Shown in pieces: positions 8,810-17,748 of a DNA stretch of 64,000 bases; the stretch's first letter is position 1; the number at the start of each line of letters is the position of its first letter. The notes beneath the pieces are model-generated. The model did no database searches and had not been told where the DNA came from. It saw only the letters and a program-made list of their open reading frames with translations. The DNA comes from Sporosarcina sp. JAI121 (GTDB taxonomy: Bacteria > Bacillota > Bacilli > Bacillales_A > Planococcaceae): the NCBI RefSeq assembly GCF_013408665.1, contig NZ_JACCCL010000001.1, positions 1,255,136 to 1,319,135 of the forward strand, read 5' to 3'. The translations under genes and the position numbers were made by a program.

Positions 8810-10609
8810 TTGAGTTCATGTACTAAAAGTGAAAGTTTCGATCATCATAAACGGAAGAAACGGCCTAATATACTGTTCATAATGGTTGATCAGGAACGGT
8901 TTCCGACGGTCTATGAAACAAAGGAATTACTGGAATGGCAAAAAAACAATTTAGTTGCACATGAATTATTACGGAAAAATGGCATGGAATTTCTAAATCA
9001 TTATGCGGGCAGTACTGCTTGTTCACCAAGTAGAACGACATTATATACAGGGCAATATCCTTCGCTTCACGGAGTCACGCAAACCCCGGGGGCTGCCAAG
9101 GGTTCATTCGATCCGGATTTATTTTGGCTTGATCCAAATACTGTGCCGACGATTGGGAATTATTTTCGGTCGGCGGGCTATGATACTTTCTGGAAAGGGA
9201 AGTGGCACGCATCAGATGAGGATTTATTAATTCCCGGAACAAAAAATGCATACCCGAGTTATAATCCTACTACTGGTGTTCCTGATCATGCGAAAGAAAA
9301 GCTATATGAAAAAGCGGACAGACTCAACTCTTTCGGGTTTTCCGATTGGATTGGACCAGAACCCCACGGAGCAGATCCACGCAATTCCGGCTCTTCCGCC
9401 AGAATCGGCACAAGTGGCCGGGACGAAGTGTACGCTACAGAAACGGTCGAGCTTATTAAAGCACTTGATGCAAATGCAAATTGTTGCAAGGACGATACCC
9501 CTTGGTTTATTATGTGTTCTTTTATCAATCCTCATGATATTGCATTGTATGGTATCTACTCCGCGATTTTCCCCAAATTCAATTTTGAAGTCGATCCGAC
9601 ACTACCCTATATTTTACGGGCTCCGACAGTAGGGGAGTCGCTTCTGACGAAACCCGCCGTACAAGGAAGCTACCGTGATATGTATCCTGAAATATTACAA
9701 CCAATCATTAATAATAATTTTTATCGCAAGCTGTATTACAGCCTTATGAAAAAAGCTGATATAGAAATGCTGAAGGTGTTAAAGACCCTACAACAATCCA
9801 GTTTCTATGAGAATACGATTGTTGTATTCACCGCCGATCATGGAGAACAGCTGGGAGCGCATGGTGGTCTTTATCAAAAGTGGTATACGATGTATGAAGA
9901 ATCTATTCATGTACCATTGATCATTCATAATCCCCTTTTATTCCCGAGCTATACATGTACTGATATGTTAACGAGTCATGTCGACATCCTTCCGACACTA
10001 TTAGGCCTCACAAGTATCAATGAGCAGAAAATCCAACAAAAGCTCTCAAAAGACCACAATGAAGTACATCCGCTAGTCGGCAGGAATTTGAAACCGTTGT
10101 TATACGGACATGATCATCATTTCAGGTCAAATGAACCGCTCTATTTCATGACTGATGACGATATATCGAAAGGGATGCATCAAACGAATCCGATAACAGG
10201 TAAACCGTATGCACCTGTCGTTCAACCTAGCCATATTGAAGCGGTCATTACAACACTTGATACTGGACAAAAAAATGAAAAAGAGATTTGGAAATTTGCC
10301 CGTTATTTTGATAACCCTCAGTTTTGGAGTGATCCGGGAATTAGCGATACCGTCATGACCGAACAGGACGGATGTTGCGTGACGACGATAAAAACTGAAC
10401 CGGTTCCTGAACAATTCGAACTTTACAATTTAACAAGGGACCCTTTGGAAGAAGTAAACTTAGCAGACCCTACATGTGCAACTGAAGAATCATACATCAT
10501 CCAATGGCAATTGGAAAAAATTCTTGTGGATCAATGTAAACTTAAGCGATTGGAACCGACAAGTGGCGACGTTCCCGGTATGCCGTCTTGCGATTGTGAT
10601 GGGCATTAA
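8810..10609 (+). CDS. Sulfatase (Cys-type, alkaline phosphatase superfamily)
   Basis: The product carries the sulfatase signature C-S-P-S-R with C71, the residue converted to formylglycine, followed by TTLYTGQYPSLHGV. An early metal-binding MVDQERFP, WKGKWH, and a later TADHGEQLGAHGG complete the calcium-site pattern. The length (599 residues) is at the high end for the family. I start it at TTG 8810, preceded by AGGGTGG; the frame is open further back but that part overlaps a terminator. There is no signal peptide from this start, so it is likely cytosolic. It is a single gene, with no formylglycine-generating enzyme or sulfate-ester transporter beside it. The substrate is unknown; the fold also covers phosphonate and phosphodiester hydrolases. 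Confidence 0.87.
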   Translation: MSSCTKSESFDHHKRKKRPNILFIMVDQERFPTVYETKELLEWQKNNLVAHELLRKNGMEFLNHYAGSTACSPSRTTLYTGQYPSLHGVTQTPGAAKGSFDPDLFWLDPNTVPTIGNYFRSAGYDTFWKGKWHASDEDLLIPGTKNAYPSYNPTTGVPDHAKEKLYEKADRLNSFGFSDWIGPEPHGADPRNSGSSARIGTSGRDEVYATETVELIKALDANANCCKDDTPWFIMCSFINPHDIALYGIYSAIFPKFNFEVDPTLPYILRAPTVGESLLTKPAVQGSYRDMYPEILQPIINNNFYRKLYYSLMKKADIEMLKVLKTLQQSSFYENTIVVFTADHGEQLGAHGGLYQKWYTMYEESIHVPLIIHNPLLFPSYTCTDMLTSHVDILPTLLGLTSINEQKIQQKLSKDHNEVHPLVGRNLKPLLYGHDHHFRSNEPLYFMTDDDISKGMHQTNPITGKPYAPVVQPSHIEAVITTLDTGQKNEKEIWKFARYFDNPQFWSDPGISDTVMTEQDGCCVTTIKTEPVPEQFELYNLTRDPLEEVNLADPTCATEESYIIQWQLEKILVDQCKLKRLEPTSGDVPGMPSCDCDGH

Positions 10610-10807
10610 ATAACTGTGTGCTCATCCACTTTCATTCCCATGCGCTTCTTGTTTCAAAACTATTTTTTATTTGCCATGGACCCCTTTAATAGAAAGCGAT
10701 AAGAGAAAATTGGTAGTTTTATAATACGGAATTACTGGAAAACATACAGTGAAATAAATAGAATGTGCTCTCTAGTCTTTTTTATATGTTTATCCCGATT
10801 AGTAAAT

Positions 10808-10876
10808 AAGGTACCTAATCTAGGAACCATCATGAATGTTAAAGCTTTCATGATCGGTTACTGTATAGGTACTTTT
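10808..10876 (+). promoter_or_regulatory. Large nested inverted repeat upstream of the germination operon
   Basis: GTACCTA (outer arm) and AACCATCATGAA (inner arm) pair with TTCATGATCGGTT and TAGGTAC, and the outer arm is followed by TTTT. It could be a late terminator for the sulfatase, 200 bases after its stop, or an operator for the downstream operon. The rest of 10610-11064 holds no gene. Confidence 0.5.
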
Positions 10877-10916
10877 AACTGTGCCTTCTAATTGTTAGCT
10901 AAGGCATACTTTAAAC

Positions 10917-10946
10917 GTATGAAAGAGAGAGGAGTAGCCCATGCTT
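10917..10946 (+). promoter_or_regulatory. Candidate sigma-G promoter of the ger operon
   Basis: GTATG (10917-10921) fits the sigma-G -35 consensus gyATR. CATGCTT (10940-10946), 18 bases on, matches the -10 consensus CATnnTA at all but one of its fixed positions. Germinant receptor operons are normally forespore-specific, so the position makes sense. This is a by-eye match. Confidence 0.4.
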
Positions 10947-11064
10947 ACTTCTATAAAGAGGGGAATTTTCTGGAGAGAAATGTAACTACTATTTTTTGGA
11001 TTTCTTTTATCCAATAAAGAAAACGAAAGCTAATGCTTGAAATAGTGAAAAAGGGAGAGAAAGT

Positions 11065-12672
11065 ATGCGATTTTTTAAAAGGAAAAATACAAAGAAATCA
11101 ATTTCTGCCATCCCCTCACAGTATCAAGCGGTGGATCCAATTCAAAAAGATGCCTTAAAAACTAGCCTTCAGGAAAATATACAAACTATAAAATATACCC
11201 TAGGGGCAAGCACGGATATTGTCTTTCGAGAAATTCGAATTGGAAAAGAAGGAAGCATTAATGCAGGCATAATATACACGGATGGATTAACTGATACAAC
11301 ATCGTTGCAAGAATTCATTTTAGAAACACTTATGCTAGATATTAAAGAGGTTGAGTTACAGAAAAAGATAACGACTGGGGAAAATCTTATCAGCCTATTA
11401 AAAGATCTTGCCTTGAAGGTAGGAGAAATTAAAGAGGTAACAACCCTTGAATTACTCTATAACGGTCTATTATCTGGGGATACGGTCCTACTAATCGATG
11501 GATATGCACAAGGGTTACTCATCTCCAATAAGCAATGGGTTGAGCGTGGGGTAACAGAACCAGTGGCTCAGACGGTAGTGAGAGGACCCCGTGAAGGATT
11601 CTCCGAAAATTTACGCGTAAACACGGCCTTAATTCGTCGGAAAATTAAAGATCCGAATCTTTGGATGGAATCAAAAATTATTGGAACACGTACGAAAACT
11701 AATATTGAAATAATGTATATCAATGGCGTTGCAAATGACAAAATTGTGAAAGAACTCCATTTACGTTTGGATCGAATAGAAATCGACGGAATTCTTGAAA
11801 GTGGTAATATCGAAGAATTGATTGAGGATGATGCATATTCACCTTTTCCTACCATTTTTAATACGGAACGTCCGGATGTTGTAGCCGCAGCATTATTGGA
11901 AGGACGTATAGCCATTTTGGTGGATGGAACGCCATTTGTGCTAATCGTTCCCGCATTGTTCGTTCAATTTTTTCAAGCCTCTGAAGACTACTATCAACGT
12001 GCGGATATTTCGAGTTTTATTCGACTCCTTCGTTTTGGTTCTTTTGGTATTTCTTTGCTAGCACCGGCATTGTTTATTGCAATCACAACTTTTCATCAGA
12101 CAATGCTACCACCTGCACTGCTTATTAGTCTGACAGCCCAACGGGAAGGTGTTCCCTTTCCTGCATTTTTTGAAGCTTTGCTAATGGAATTGACCTTTGA
12201 AATCTTACGCGAGGCAGGCGTAAGGATGCCACGATCTATTGGATCTGCCATGTCTATTGTAGGGGCATTTGTCATAGGAACTGCAGCGGTTGAAGCAGGC
12301 GTGATCTCCGCTGCAATGGTAATAATCGTTTCAATAACTGCGATTGCGAGCTTTGTTTCGCCCACATATGACATAGCGATTGCTGTTAGGTTACTGCGCT
12401 TCGGATTTATGGGGTTAGCTGCCACGTTCGGTTTATTTGGAATTACTGTAGGTTTAATTGCTCTTATACTTCATTTATGCAGTATACGTTCTTTTGGCAT
12501 ACCCTATATGTCACCATTGGCTCCATTTAATATTTCCGATCAAAAAGATACATTTATCCGATTGCCTAAATGGAAAATGTTTACTCGACCTCGCCTTATT
12601 AATCAACAAAATATAGTTAGACAACAAGATTCAACCTCCGCAAAACCACAACCGCCAAAAAATGAGGAGTAA
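11065..12672 (+). CDS. Spore germinant receptor A subunit (GerAA/GerKA family)
   Basis: This 535-residue protein follows the GerA layout: a soluble N-terminal half with RGPREGFSENLRVNTALIRRKI, the best-conserved patch of the family, then NTERPDVVAAALLEGRIAI. From about residue 300 there are four to five membrane segments (APALFIAITTFHQTMLP, SAMSIVGAFVIGTAAVEAG and others). The protein sits in the spore inner membrane and takes part in nutrient sensing. SD AAGGGAGAG precedes the ATG. It is the first gene of an A-C-D-B operon. The SpoVAF paralogue at 59915-61363 shares the same patch. The germinant cannot be predicted. Confidence 0.93.
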   Translation: MRFFKRKNTKKSISAIPSQYQAVDPIQKDALKTSLQENIQTIKYTLGASTDIVFREIRIGKEGSINAGIIYTDGLTDTTSLQEFILETLMLDIKEVELQKKITTGENLISLLKDLALKVGEIKEVTTLELLYNGLLSGDTVLLIDGYAQGLLISNKQWVERGVTEPVAQTVVRGPREGFSENLRVNTALIRRKIKDPNLWMESKIIGTRTKTNIEIMYINGVANDKIVKELHLRLDRIEIDGILESGNIEELIEDDAYSPFPTIFNTERPDVVAAALLEGRIAILVDGTPFVLIVPALFVQFFQASEDYYQRADISSFIRLLRFGSFGISLLAPALFIAITTFHQTMLPPALLISLTAQREGVPFPAFFEALLMELTFEILREAGVRMPRSIGSAMSIVGAFVIGTAAVEAGVISAAMVIIVSITAIASFVSPTYDIAIAVRLLRFGFMGLAATFGLFGITVGLIALILHLCSIRSFGIPYMSPLAPFNISDQKDTFIRLPKWKMFTRPRLINQQNIVRQQDSTSAKPQPPKNEE

Positions 12673-12687
12673 GAAGGGGTTTAAACA

Positions 12688-13875
12688 ATGAAAAGACATA
12701 TGATCGTTCTCCTGATTCTCAGTCTGTTCCTTACAGGGTGTTGGGACAAAAGGGAATTAAATGAGCTTGCCATTACAGTAGCAATGGGAATCGACAAAGT
12801 GGAAGATGAATTCCAGTTAACTGCTCAAGTAGTTGTACCGTCGGAAGTATCCATGAAACAAAGTTCTGGTCGTTCACCGGTAACGCTGTTTCAGGCTAAG
12901 GGTGAAACAGTGTATGAAGCCCTTCGAAAAATGACAATAAGCTCGCCCAGAAAAATATATCCAGGACATCTCCGTATGCTTGTAATTGGTGAGGAATTAG
13001 CTCAAGAAGGTATAGGTGAATCCTTGGAGTTACTATCAAGAGACTGGGAATTAAGATCGGATTTCTATGTTGTTGTTGCTAAGGATAAGACTGCGGCAGA
13101 AATACTGAATGTCTCAACACCTATTGAAAGCATACCGGCCAATAAAATGTTTAACACGCTTAAAACGTCTGAAAATAGCTGGTCCGCAACAAAAGGTATC
13201 ACATTAGATGATTTGATAAGTGATCTTATAAGTGATGGACAGAATCCTGTGTTATCGGGGATTTATATAACTGGGAACGAGGAATCAGGTTCAAGCAAAC
13301 AAAACGTGGAATCGATTACGCCTTCTGCTCAAATTCTATATGATTATTTAGCTGTGTTTAATAAAGATAAACTAGTGGGATGGTTAACCGAACGTGAAAG
13401 TATAGGGTATAACTACATTACCAACTCTATAAAGACAACAGTAACATCTGTATCTTGCCCCGAGAAAGGGAAAGCTTCAATTGAGGTGATTCAGTTCAAA
13501 TCGGATATGAAAGGTAAAATAAACAAAGGAGAGCCGGAAGTGGATGTCAATATACAGGTAGAGGGGAATGTGGGTTCAGTGGAATGTCATATCAACCTGA
13601 AAGAACCAGTAACAATAGAGGAGCTAGAGAAAATTTATGAAAAAGAAGTGAAAGAAAGTATTGATCAAACCATTGAAACGGCACAAAAACAATATAAAAC
13701 AGATATTTTTGGATTTGGACAAGCCATTCATCGATCAAATCCGAAAACCTGGAAAAAAATTAAAGAACAGTGGGATGAAAAGTTCACGGACATGGTAGTG
13801 AACGTCGAAGTCGATCTGAAATTACGCCGTACGGGTACAGTTAATAAATCATTCTTAAAAAGTTTACAGGAATAA
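12688..13875 (+). CDS. Ger(x)C family germinant receptor lipoprotein (C subunit)
   Basis: The 395-residue protein begins with a lipoprotein signal (LILSLFLTGC, lipobox LTGC) followed by the typical WDKRELNELAI of Ger(x)C proteins. The body is soluble and expected on the outer face of the spore inner membrane. The C-terminal domain contains the EIEELEKIYEKEVKESI-like helix of the family (here VTIEELEKIYEKEVKES). It starts 15 bases after the A subunit stop, behind a GGGG SD. Together with the A and B subunits it forms the receptor complex. Confidence 0.93.
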   Translation: MKRHMIVLLILSLFLTGCWDKRELNELAITVAMGIDKVEDEFQLTAQVVVPSEVSMKQSSGRSPVTLFQAKGETVYEALRKMTISSPRKIYPGHLRMLVIGEELAQEGIGESLELLSRDWELRSDFYVVVAKDKTAAEILNVSTPIESIPANKMFNTLKTSENSWSATKGITLDDLISDLISDGQNPVLSGIYITGNEESGSSKQNVESITPSAQILYDYLAVFNKDKLVGWLTERESIGYNYITNSIKTTVTSVSCPEKGKASIEVIQFKSDMKGKINKGEPEVDVNIQVEGNVGSVECHINLKEPVTIEELEKIYEKEVKESIDQTIETAQKQYKTDIFGFGQAIHRSNPKTWKKIKEQWDEKFTDMVVNVEVDLKLRRTGTVNKSFLKSLQE

Positions 13876-13881
13876 ATAAGC

Positions 13882-14106
13882 ATGCTAAAAGTTATTGGAA
13901 TCCTGTTGGTTGCAGCTGTTATCTGGCGAGTTGAAGTTCCATCTCTTTTACAAAAGAACTATAAAAAAGAATTAGTTGTCTTTTTACTCTTTCTTTCTAT
14001 TGGCGTAGGTTTAGGGATTGTCCAAGCGTTAGGAAAACCAATTCCAAATCCGATGGACTTTTTAACTTTCATTTTTAATCCACTAAATGATACATTCTTT
14101 CGTTAG
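13882..14106 (+). CDS. Small two-helix membrane protein, probable germinant receptor D subunit
   Basis: The 74-residue product has two hydrophobic segments (about 3-15, weak, and 29-49) with a short basic loop between. It lies six bases after the C gene and 35 before the B gene. Small D genes of this size and topology are known in several Bacillales receptor operons and modulate receptor activity. I assign it by position, size and topology; I do not recognise a diagnostic motif. Confidence 0.65.
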   Translation: MLKVIGILLVAAVIWRVEVPSLLQKNYKKELVVFLLFLSIGVGLGIVQALGKPIPNPMDFLTFIFNPLNDTFFR

Positions 14107-14141
14107 GTGAATTAGAGAGATAAGTGAGGTGGAGATATGAC

Positions 14142-15260
14142 ATGATGCGAAATATTAAAATAAACTCAAATCAGTTTCTAGTGCTAGTCATCTTTTTTAC
14201 GATTGGTACAAGCATCCTAGAAGTTCCATCAGCTTTAGCAGACAAAACGAACCAAGATGCTTGGATAACGGCTATAATTGGTACGGGCATCGGGTTATTG
14301 GTTATATGGTTTTTCACCTGGATAGCACTTTGGTTTCCTACTCTCACTTATATTCAAATCACTGAAAAGATATTTGGAAAATGGATAGGTAGAGTTGCTT
14401 CTCTTATATTTATATCTTTGCCACTTCTTTATACTTCAAGTCTTTTATTTCAATCAGGCAATTTCTTAAATACCCATATGATGCCATATACTCCGATGGT
14501 AGCCCTTAATATTCTTATGGTTGGGATTTTGGTGATGGGAGTCTATCTTGGATTGGAAACCATCGCCCGATCTGCAGAAATCTTATTTGCCTTTTTCTTT
14601 TTAGCTTTTTTTGTATTTGTACTATTAATTGCACCAGAAATCCGAATTGAAAACGTACAACCTGTTTTTGAGGTAAATCTAAAAAATATGCTTCAATCCT
14701 CCTTGTTTTTAGTTATTACGTCTTCTGTAAATGCAATTGTTATATTAATGATTTTCCCTGCATTTCTTAACAAAGTAAAACAAGCAAGAAGATCTTTTCT
14801 AATTGGAAATTTAATTGGCGGAATCGTCATCATTATCATTACATTTTTGAGTGTTTCGGTATTAGGAGCTGATAAAACGGCAAATGAAATATTTCCGAGC
14901 TTTGAATTGGCTAAAAGGATTAGTACGGGGGATTTCATAGAGCGAATTGAAGTATTAATGGCCTCACTATGGATTATCTCTCTCTATTTTAAGATGATCC
15001 TTTATTTTTATGCTACCGTTTTTGGAATCGCACAAGTTTTGAATTTGAAAGATTATCGCCCCTTAACGATGCCGTTAGGGCTGATTGTCATGGTCCTGTC
15101 TCTCGTAATTTATCCTAATGTCGTCTATAAACAAGATATGAACATAACAACGGAATATTCATTTTCATTGATAGTCGGAATTTTTATACCCCTTTTATTG
15201 GCTCTCATTTATGGAATACGAAAGAAGTCTTTGAAGAAAGAACTTAATAGTTCTAAGTAA
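14142..15260 (+). CDS. Spore germination permease, GerB family (B subunit)
   Basis: This is a ten-to-eleven-helix member of the amino acid/polyamine/organocation superfamily, of the GerAB/GerKB type. It has the N-terminal INSNQFLVLVIFFTIGTSIL, which matches the first helix of that family, and EVPSALADKTNQDAWITAI after it. GerAB-type subunits bind the germinant. The frame is open from a GTG at 14124, but the GAGGTGG SD at 14126-14132 sits correctly for the ATG at 14142. It is the last gene of the operon. The order A-C-D-B differs from the common A-B-C order. Confidence 0.9.
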   Translation: MMRNIKINSNQFLVLVIFFTIGTSILEVPSALADKTNQDAWITAIIGTGIGLLVIWFFTWIALWFPTLTYIQITEKIFGKWIGRVASLIFISLPLLYTSSLLFQSGNFLNTHMMPYTPMVALNILMVGILVMGVYLGLETIARSAEILFAFFFLAFFVFVLLIAPEIRIENVQPVFEVNLKNMLQSSLFLVITSSVNAIVILMIFPAFLNKVKQARRSFLIGNLIGGIVIIIITFLSVSVLGADKTANEIFPSFELAKRISTGDFIERIEVLMASLWIISLYFKMILYFYATVFGIAQVLNLKDYRPLTMPLGLIVMVLSLVIYPNVVYKQDMNITTEYSFSLIVGIFIPLLLALIYGIRKKSLKKELNSSK

Positions 15261-15574
15261 GAGAGCATTAAACAAATTGCTTCAGTATTCAATAAGTGTT
15301 CAGGCAAATACCTGTGTCAAACCCGACTTCACTAATCTGATTCTTCATAACTAGAAATAACCAGCACAGTCATCCCCAAGCGTAGAAGTGTGTATGTTGA
15401 GCAATCCTTATTCGTTTTATTATGGTGGACCTTTCAATGGTCACATGTTGAATCAGTATGTAGCTAATAACTTAATAAGCTGAATTTATTGCCTGATATA
15501 CGGTTTTTTCATCAGTTTATAAGCACATAAATCCACTTTCTTGTGGAAAGCTATCTTTATGTGGAGGTATGAAA
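15261..15574. other. Intergenic region, no gene seen
   Basis: About 310 bases separate the ger operon from the permease gene. I found no strong terminator, no promoter I would defend and no open frame with a ribosome binding site. The permease SD (GGAGG) is at 15563-15567. Confidence 0.4.
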
Positions 15575-16927
15575 ATGGGTAAAAAAACGTCGGGTGACAA
15601 GGATGAAGTAGCAAACCTTGCTTGGTGGCAATTATCTCTTATTGGAGTAGGGTGTATAATTGGTACAGGGTTTTTCCTGGCATCGAGTTTTGCGATTAAA
15701 ATGACGGGACCTTCTGTCATCTTGGCCTTTATCATGGCTGCAAGTGCAACGTATATCGTGTTTGAAGCACTGGCGAAAATGTCTGCTAAGGATCCCCAGA
15801 AAGGATCTTTTCGTACCTATGCCAAAAAAGCATATGGACGTTGGGCCGGTTTTTCCAGTGGTTGGGTATACTGGTGTTCGGAAATACTAATCATCGGCAG
15901 TCAACTTACCGCAATTTCAATTTTATCCAGGTTTTGGTTCCCCAACGTTAAATTGTGGATATTCGCATCAATCTATGCCGTTTGTGGTCTCATTGTACTT
16001 TTTATTGGAGCAAAAGCGTTTGGAAAATTGGAGAGCGTATATGCTGTAATGAAAATTGCCGCTATTTTTATGTTTATTGTGATTGCCATTTTAGCACTGA
16101 CTGGAACAATTGAGGGCGACCAAAAGGCAGGAATTCCACAAACAGTAAATGAGTTCTTTCCAAACGGATTAACCGGGTTTTGGAGCGCTCTGTTATTTGC
16201 CTTTTACGCTCACGGTGGAATTGAAGTAATGGGCGTCATGGCTATCCATCTTAAAAACAAGGAAGACGCCCCCAAATCAGGGAAAGTCATGTTAGGGTTG
16301 CTTGGAGTAATTTATGTTACCGCTCTTTCTCTAGCGTTATTACTGTTGCCATATGATAAGTTCAGGGAGAATAAAAGCCCGTTTGTTGAAGCTTTATCAG
16401 GTGTTAGCAATATCGAATTTTTCCCGCATGTGTTTACTGCCGCAATTATTATTGCCGGGTTTTCGACGATGTCTGCATCCCTTTTTTCGGTGACGACGAT
16501 ACTTCTAACAATATCGGAAGACGGGGACGCCCCTAAAATATTCAGTAAACAAACGAAAAAGAAGTTCAAAATGCCGTTACCTGCAATTGCCTTAACTTCA
16601 ACGGGTCTTGTTCTTTCCATAGTCACCTCTTTATTATTGCCTGAAAAAGTATACCAATATATAACCACTGCGGCAGCATTGATGCTCCTTTATAATTGGT
16701 TTTTCATTTTAACGATGTATCACAGATTAATCGAGCCGACTACCGCAGATAAAGTAAAAAGAGTGATTGGAATGATTCTCGTAATTGGGGCTGTCAGCGG
16801 AACACTCTTTCATCAAACAAGTCGGCCCGGTTTTTTTATCAGCTTAGTGTTTCTCGCGGTAATAGGAATAGTTGTCTTATTTTTGCGGAAAAGATGGAAG
16901 AGAGAAGAGGCTCAAAATAGCGCATGA
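15575..16927 (+). CDS. Amino acid permease, APC family
   Basis: A 450-residue, roughly 12-helix transporter. The first helix contains the APC signature GVGCIIGTGFFLASSFAI, the unwound substrate-binding segment. Later GFSSGWVYW and FYAHGGIEVMGV match helices 3 and 6 of amino acid:proton symporters. It probably imports an amino acid with a proton; the substrate is unknown. GGAGG lies one base before the ATG at 15569 and seven before the ATG at 15575, so I use the latter. The gene is convergent with, and overlaps by 16 bases, the LysE-family gene on the other strand. Confidence 0.88.
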   Translation: MGKKTSGDKDEVANLAWWQLSLIGVGCIIGTGFFLASSFAIKMTGPSVILAFIMAASATYIVFEALAKMSAKDPQKGSFRTYAKKAYGRWAGFSSGWVYWCSEILIIGSQLTAISILSRFWFPNVKLWIFASIYAVCGLIVLFIGAKAFGKLESVYAVMKIAAIFMFIVIAILALTGTIEGDQKAGIPQTVNEFFPNGLTGFWSALLFAFYAHGGIEVMGVMAIHLKNKEDAPKSGKVMLGLLGVIYVTALSLALLLLPYDKFRENKSPFVEALSGVSNIEFFPHVFTAAIIIAGFSTMSASLFSVTTILLTISEDGDAPKIFSKQTKKKFKMPLPAIALTSTGLVLSIVTSLLLPEKVYQYITTAAALMLLYNWFFILTMYHRLIEPTTADKVKRVIGMILVIGAVSGTLFHQTSRPGFFISLVFLAVIGIVVLFLRKRWKREEAQNSA

Positions 16928-17538
16928 TAAGCTTGAATGCCAAAGTAAACTCCGAATCCAATCATGGCTAGGGACGAAAAAATGGAAATGCTCTTCAGAA
17001 GCTTGATGGATAAAAATCTGCGGGCGCCACTAGATATAGTAGCCATTATAGTATCCCATAAAATGATACCGACTATGATAGCCATGCTATTGATAAGGAT
17101 TTGATTTCCGGAAAAAGTTTTCGCCGTTTCCGCAAGAACTGAACCGTAAATCCCCAGCCAAAAAAGAATCGTAAGAGGATTTAAAAGTGACATGAAAAAG
17201 CCTGAAAATAAGGAACGTCTAAGAGGCGTTTGTTTACCGAATCTAAAAGCCAACTCAATTTTATGTAGCGAAAGTAAACTTTCAATACCTGTATATGTAA
17301 GGACAAAACAACCAAACGACCAAAGGATGATTTGTACAAGAGGGAACTCAATAATTTGACCAACCCCGAAATAAACCATGATCATATACAAGACATCGGC
17401 GGTTAATGCCCCAATACCAAAAATCCAGGCATGAAAAAAACCGTTCTTAATCCCCGTATCTAGCTGCGCAGCGTTAACAGGTCCCACAGGCGCAGCTAAA
17501 GATACGCCCAAAAAGATATAGGCAGCTATCGAATTCAT
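16912..17538 (-). CDS. LysE family amino acid exporter, paralogue 1
   Basis: The product is 208 residues with about six membrane segments. It begins NSIAAYIFLGVSLAAPVGPV, the typical LysE/RhtB opening with the conserved AAPxGPV. LysE proteins export basic or other amino acids and some small molecules. The ATG at 17538 has a GGGAGG SD; the open frame runs further upstream without one. It is closely similar along its whole length to the protein at 19125-19751, including identical length and the ending QAYHALF/QAFHALF. A similar promoter precedes both. Confidence 0.88.
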   Translation of the reverse strand: MNSIAAYIFLGVSLAAPVGPVNAAQLDTGIKNGFFHAWIFGIGALTADVLYMIMVYFGVGQIIEFPLVQIILWSFGCFVLTYTGIESLLSLHKIELAFRFGKQTPLRRSLFSGFFMSLLNPLTILFWLGIYGSVLAETAKTFSGNQILINSMAIIVGIILWDTIMATISSGARRFLSIKLLKSISIFSSLAMIGFGVYFGIQAYHALF

Positions 17539-17569
17539 GAAAAATCCTCCCTTAAAATAGCGTCTATGC

Positions 17570-17598
17570 ATCTTATTCAAACGGAGTGTCTGGTACAA
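17570..17598 (-). promoter_or_regulatory. Promoter of LysE paralogue 1
   Basis: On the minus strand TTGTAC (17598-17593) and TAAGAT (17575-17570) are 17 bases apart. The surrounding 50 bases match the region before paralogue 2, which supports a functional, duplicated control region. Confidence 0.6.
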
Positions 17599-17703
17599 CT
17601 ATTTGTAGAAGAAATTATAGTGAAGTATAAATAACTTATTCCGATAATTTTCTTATCGGTTTAAATCCAGGCGCAAATCAGAATGAAATATTTGTTCATA
17701 CCC

Positions 17704-17745
17704 ATAAAAAAGGACCATTGCAGCCGCAAACCTGCAAGGTCCTAA
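17704..17745 (-). terminator. Terminator of the MFS pump gene
   Basis: On the minus strand AGGACCTTGCAG pairs with CTGCAATGGTCCT and is followed by a T run. It lies directly after the stop of the gene at 17749-18981. Confidence 0.8.
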
Positions 17746-17748
17746 TTT

